From a virus: a stretch of DNA of 44,253 bases. Positions within the stretch are counted from its first letter, which is position 1. Every line of letters begins with the position of its first letter. A program made the translations under genes and the position numbers. The stretch spans positions 1-44,253 of IMG/VR virus record IMGVR_UViG_3300025151_000077; one strand, written 5' to 3'. The notes under the pieces are model-generated. The model was not told the DNA's origin. It made no database searches and worked only from the letters and a program-made list of their open reading frames with translations. Below, piece by piece: positions 41,246 through 44,253 of this stretch.

Positions 41246-41430
41246 GGCAATAGTTTAACGTCGATTTCTTTCCAGTTAGGATACTGCTTCATGGCATAGT
41301 TTTCCAGTCTGGTGTTATGATTCTTAATGCCCTTAGATGTTTTTGGACGTGTGGGCATTGTCCTCAAAAATGATAGTGTACCCTCATCAGTTGTCACTGA
41401 AACTTGATAAGTTGCTGTTGTTGTTTTCAT
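41242..41430 (-). CDS. Small basic protein, 62 aa
   Basis: The product begins with a beta-like N-terminus (TTTATYQVSVTTDEGTLSFL) and continues into a basic stretch (TRPKTSKGIKNHNTRLENYA) and YPNWKEIDVKLLP. No domain is recognised. Both ends overlap neighbours by ATGA. Function is unknown. Confidence 0.72.
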   Translation of the reverse strand: MKTTTATYQVSVTTDEGTLSFLRTMPTRPKTSKGIKNHNTRLENYAMKQYPNWKEIDVKLLP

Positions 41431-41648
41431 CTGAGAACGTGACGATAATCAATGGATTTGATACACCAACCTGATGCACATGTGATTTCTTCGATGAGAT
41501 CATCCTCATCACATGCTTCCCAGGTTGTTGACATCGTTTCGTCAACTATTTCACGTTTGTAATCATCAGTAAGGAAATCATCCATTGTATCTCCATCACC
41601 AATATCATCGGTGAAATCAAACTCAATTTGTGTTACTTGGAATTGCAT
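41427..41648 (-). CDS. Acidic conserved cyanophage protein, 73 aa
   Basis: The opening MQFQVTQIEFDFTDDIGDGD, the block EACDEDDLIEEITCASGWCI and the end SIDYRHVLR are familiar from a widespread small cyanophage protein of unknown function. The ATG at 41648 stands seven bases after a GGAGG Shine-Dalgarno; an in-frame TTG one codon earlier is not needed. It overlaps the next gene by ATGA. Confidence 0.82.
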   Translation of the reverse strand: MQFQVTQIEFDFTDDIGDGDTMDDFLTDDYKREIVDETMSTTWEACDEDDLIEEITCASGWCIKSIDYRHVLR

Positions 41649-41651
41649 CAA

Positions 41652-41894
41652 TCAACCTCCGTAGACTTCTTCTGCCATGGGAGTGTCACTCATGCGATCA
41701 AGATGATCCCACAAAGTATTCTTCTCACCGAACATTTCCTCATAAAGATCAATGTTCTGACGATCGTATTCAGACTTAACTGCCATGATCTCAGTTTCGA
41801 TCCATGCAAGTTCCATACGCTTTTGATCAAGTTTTTTGCGAAGATCGTAGAGTTTTTGGTTGCGTTCGGTGAGAGTCATTTTAGTTGTGCTCAT
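41652..41894 (-). CDS. Small coiled-coil protein, 80 aa
   Basis: Residues 8-45 are a charged coiled coil (ERNQKLYDLRKKLDQKRMEL, then AWIETEIMAVKSEYDRQN). The remainder is acidic (YEEMFGEKNTLWDHLDRM). The start ATG is the last triplet of repeat copy 6. No function is recognised; the coiled coil suggests oligomerisation or partner binding. Confidence 0.75.
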   Translation of the reverse strand: MSTTKMTLTERNQKLYDLRKKLDQKRMELAWIETEIMAVKSEYDRQNIDLYEEMFGEKNTLWDHLDRMSDTPMAEEVYGG

Positions 41895-41923
41895 ACTATA
41901 GGGACACTTTGGGGGCTTCAGTT
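41892..41923 (-). repeat. 32-base upstream element, copy 6
   Basis: On the minus strand it reads AACTGAAGCCCCCAAAGTGT then CCCTATAGTATG; the last triplet starts the 80-residue gene. Confidence 0.9.
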
Positions 41924-41927
41924 TTAA

Positions 41928-42314
41928 TCAACGAACATACAAATATCCACCTGCCCAATCTGCACGGGCAAAACATTCTTCGCGAGACTCAATCATCAGA
42001 AGATTGTAACGAACAATCTTTGCAGGTGCTTTGTATGATGCGGGTTTGTAAACTTCACCTGACTTCTTATCAACAAAGGCATGAACACTTTTGCTTTGAG
42101 ATTCAGTCTCCATCACAATTTTGTGATACTTACGTCCACTTTCGATGTAGAACTTGTAGGGATCAGAGTTAGGATGACGACGATTAAAATCATTCTCCAA
42201 TGCTTCACACAGCATCAGAGTATATTTACGCACATTCAGTTGAATCTCGTTGCGTGCATCTTGCGTGGCAACGTAGTCAGCGAAGGATTGAGTGGTCATG
42301 GAATCGGTGCTCAT
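41928..42314 (-). CDS. Conserved cyanophage protein, 128 aa
   Basis: The product has a helical N-terminal half (ARNEIQLNVRKYTLMLCEAL, about residues 20-39) and a beta-like second half with YIESGRKYHKIVMETESQSK, then SVHAFVDKKSGEVYKPASYK and ARADWAGGYLYVR. I recall homologues across cyanophages and related phages where the pattern VHAFVDxxTGxVYKPASWK is conserved. No catalytic residues are evident. The start ATG ends repeat copy 7. Confidence 0.8.
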   Translation of the reverse strand: MSTDSMTTQSFADYVATQDARNEIQLNVRKYTLMLCEALENDFNRRHPNSDPYKFYIESGRKYHKIVMETESQSKSVHAFVDKKSGEVYKPASYKAPAKIVRYNLLMIESREECFARADWAGGYLYVR

Positions 42315-42343
42315 GTAACTAGGACAGTTTAGGGGCTTCAGTT
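42312..42343 (-). repeat. 32-base upstream element, copy 7
   Basis: On the minus strand it reads AACTGAAGCCCCTAAACTGT then CCTAGTTACATG; the last triplet starts the 128-residue gene. It has C for G in the AAAGTG part, as in copy 8. Confidence 0.9.
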
Positions 42344-42347
42344 TTAA

Positions 42348-43241
42348 TTACCAAGTCTTTTCCATGATAAAGTTTGCACGGGAAAACTCTTCACGATCAA
42401 CAACTTTGAACATGCCATATTTGTTGGTGATGACATAACCTTCATGTAATGTAACTTCTTCACCAATCAAACAACCAATGTCATCACACTCATCAATGAA
42501 GCAGAACAAATCTTCCTTGATAGATGCAACCAACTTCCACAATCGGATCAAGTTGATGTCACAATCAAATTTTTCTGCAATTTCATCTTCATCAATGTAG
42601 TTTTCCCCACGGATGCAGTCATTGATATGTTTTTTGATTTTTGTTGCTTTGTTTGGCGTGACAAACTCACATAGAGTGGACATTTGCTTGGCAAATGCAC
42701 AAACATCTACCAAATCTTCACGATGAGGATGCAAAGCAACTTCAGGTTGGACAAACAAACAAGAATCAGTGCTGATCAGTTTGTTAGTCAAAGGTGCTGC
42801 TTTTACAGTTCGCAGATCAACACCAAAATACAAAGTATGAGGTGCAATGATAATATCTTCCGATACTATTTGAGGGAAGACATAAGTAATCGTATTGGGG
42901 CGAAAAGTATCACTACCACCATACCCAATAAAATCACCCTGAATAATGGATTGAGTGCGAGGCAAACAATCAAAGCAAGCATGAAGAATACGAGCAACTT
43001 TGCCTTCGTGATTCTTGTCAATTTCTTCATGTGAATGATTGATCTTGATTTTTACTTTGTTGAAGACAGATTTAGTGCCAACAAAGAATGTACCAGTCGC
43101 AGGATCTGTGCCCCAAACAATAGCAGGAGCGCCATCCATTTTGGTGCTGATAATACTATCCGACTCACCGAACCAATCAAGAACTGAAAGGTCTCCAGTC
43201 AGAATAGAATCTTCAGGATGTTGCAAATGAGTGTTCTTCAT
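42348..43241 (-). CDS. Putative covalent nucleotidyltransferase / RNA ligase-like protein (DUF6267-like), 297 aa
   Basis: The order of motifs matches the ligase/capping-enzyme fold: a lysine motif STKMDGAPA (32-40, candidate nucleotide-binding Lys34), GTKSVFNK (55-62), IIQGDFIGYGG (99-109, motif III-like), LYFGVDLR (137-144, motif IIIa-like), EGYVI (267-271, motif IV) and MFKVV (277-281, motif V). I recall this cyanophage family as DUF6267, without a proved activity. If active it would form a Lys-NMP intermediate and might seal RNA or DNA nicks. The start ATG ends repeat copy 8. The downstream neighbour is the 128-residue gene. Confidence 0.8.
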   Translation of the reverse strand: MKNTHLQHPEDSILTGDLSVLDWFGESDSIISTKMDGAPAIVWGTDPATGTFFVGTKSVFNKVKIKINHSHEEIDKNHEGKVARILHACFDCLPRTQSIIQGDFIGYGGSDTFRPNTITYVFPQIVSEDIIIAPHTLYFGVDLRTVKAAPLTNKLISTDSCLFVQPEVALHPHREDLVDVCAFAKQMSTLCEFVTPNKATKIKKHINDCIRGENYIDEDEIAEKFDCDINLIRLWKLVASIKEDLFCFIDECDDIGCLIGEEVTLHEGYVITNKYGMFKVVDREEFSRANFIMEKTW

Positions 43242-43270
43242 ACTACTAGGACAGTTTAGGGGCTTCAGTT
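43239..43270 (-). repeat. 32-base upstream element, copy 8
   Basis: On the minus strand it reads AACTGAAGCCCCTAAACTGT then CCTAGTAGTATG; the last triplet starts the nucleotidyltransferase gene. Confidence 0.9.
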
Positions 43271-43273
43271 TAG

Positions 43274-43513
43274 TTAAATGGGAAGTTTTGCTACAGATTT
43301 ACCCTTACGATGCTTCTCAATAAAGTTAATTGCTGATTGTCGATTGCGACACTCTTTAATAACTCTCCCTCGATGTATAATTGCTAGTTGTGTATTACTT
43401 CCCATAATTGGGACAGCAGCATAACACAATGGGTCTTCATATTTTCCCACCATGAATCCCTCTTCTACTGGTTTGGGTTCTAGTATGCTGCTTCTGGTTT
43501 GTGTTAGTTTCAT
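43274..43513 (-). CDS. Small protein, 79 aa, coupled to the helicase gene
   Basis: The product has a Pro-rich start (ILEPKPVEEGFMVGKYEDPL) then a beta-alpha unit (LAIIHRGRVIKECRNRQSAI, about residues 43-62) and a basic C-terminus (EKHRKGKSVAKLPI). No domain is recognised. Its ATG overlaps the helicase stop codon (ATGA), so the two are co-transcribed and probably translationally coupled. A helicase accessory role is possible but is only inferred from position. Confidence 0.75.
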   Translation of the reverse strand: MKLTQTRSSILEPKPVEEGFMVGKYEDPLCYAAVPIMGSNTQLAIIHRGRVIKECRNRQSAINFIEKHRKGKSVAKLPI

Positions 43514-44253
43514 CGACGAATCTCAGAAATAGCGGGTTCACCTTTGTTGAATACAACATCAACAACTGCCTGAACTTTGCGAGCAGTAGAAATACCAACA
43601 GTGTCATAAGTTGGGATGCAAACTAAACCAAAGGTCTTAGACTTGCCACCCAAACGAATCACACGACCGATAGATTGACTGATGCCGATATAATCCATGT
43701 TACGCATGAAAATAACTGCTTCAAGTCCACTCACGTTGATGCCTTCAGACAAAATGCTGTGGTGAATGACAACAAACTTCTTCTCAGGATCTTTGCCCCA
43801 AGTGTTCAGAGTCTCAAAGAATTGCTCACGATTGACTTTCTTACCATCAATGATTGCACCAGTCTTCGATGTGATCGTCATCCAAGAATATCCACGCTGA
43901 GCAAGTTCAGCACAGAAATCAGACTGAGAAAGAAGACCCACAATCTGCTTTGTAGTGCGAGCACAAATCAAAGTCTTGTCGATGTTGTTCTCATCAATAG
44001 TTTCGATCAAATTGTCAGCATCTTCAGCATACATGACTTTGCGACCTTTGATCAAAGGAAGCGACTTGACTACAACTTTGGGAGGAAGAATGTAACCACC
44101 TTTAACTAGTTCAGGAGCAGGAACATTTGCCAGAACCTGACCATAAACAGCAAAATCATTCATCCCAGGTTTAGAAACAGTAAGAGAATGTTTAGGAGTA
44201 GCAGTGAAGAAATAGCAACGATCAGAATTAGCAGCAAAGTATTCCGTAGCAGG
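43510..44253 (-). CDS. SF2 DNA/RNA helicase, C-terminal part (cut by window edge)
   Basis: The frame is open to the right edge, so the N-terminal ATPase half is missing. At the edge, CYFFTATP (44194-44217) is the motif III region. The C-terminal RecA-like domain carries a motif V-like HHSILSEGINV (43732-43764) and the arginine-finger motif VI QSIGRVIR (43654-43677). This is a DEAD/DEAH-type superfamily 2 helicase. I cannot equate it with T4 UvsW because the text after motif VI differs from what I recall of UvsW. It would act in phage replication or recombination. Confidence 0.88.
   Translation of the reverse strand, partial: PATEYFAANSDRCYFFTATPKHSLTVSKPGMNDFAVYGQVLANVPAPELVKGGYILPPKVVVKSLPLIKGRKVMYAEDADNLIETIDENNIDKTLICARTTKQIVGLLSQSDFCAELAQRGYSWMTITSKTGAIIDGKKVNREQFFETLNTWGKDPEKKFVVIHHSILSEGINVSGLEAVIFMRNMDYIGISQSIGRVIRLGGKSKTFGLVCIPTYDTVGISTARKVQAVVDVVFNKGEPAISEIRR

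Overview
The window is part of the genome of a T4-like cyanophage (a contractile-tailed virus of marine Synechococcus or Prochlorococcus). The evidence is a run of T4-type neck, baseplate and terminase genes, set among small genes that I recognise only from marine cyanomyoviruses. Homology statements rest on recalled families and visible motifs; no search was run. Every supported gene lies on the minus strand, so the map reads from high to low coordinates.

Region A (about 36.2-44.25 kb) is an early-type accessory block of about 24 mostly tiny genes. It begins with the C-terminal part of an SF2 helicase and includes a ligase-fold nucleotidyltransferase candidate, an HNH homing endonuclease and many short conserved cyanophage proteins. 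Many genes are chained by 4-base ATGA overlaps. Three host-type promoters (TTGACA, 17-base spacer, TATAAT-like) and one clear intrinsic terminator lie at its low-coordinate end. Eight near-identical 32-base elements stand just upstream of gene starts, six of them ending exactly in the start ATG and without a Shine-Dalgarno sequence. They are the least explained signal in the window.

Region B (about 33.3-36.2 kb) holds a glycosyltransferase-like protein, a 46-residue basic protein, a cyanophage-specific protein fused to an FkbM-type methyltransferase, and a 94-residue protein of unknown function.

Region C (about 2.3-33.3 kb) is the late structural module: gp25, gp6, a 4235-residue giant protein in the gp7 position, a gp9/gp10-type fibre protein, a second fibre protein carrying a cupredoxin-like domain, gp8, a 2505-residue DUF4815-type protein, two small proteins, then gp13, gp14, gp15 and gp16. 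T4-type late promoter motifs (NTAAATAN / NATAAATA) precede many of these genes. Three short beta-type repeat modules recur across gp14, gp15, gp8 and the two giant proteins.

Region D (1-2.24 kb) holds a mosaic basic Cys-containing protein and a 97-residue protein, both lying between the small (gp16) and large (gp17) terminase genes, and then gp17, which runs off the left edge.

Together the late genes build the baseplate wedge, neck and packaging motor. The early block probably contains host-takeover and DNA-metabolism functions, but most of its members have no known role.
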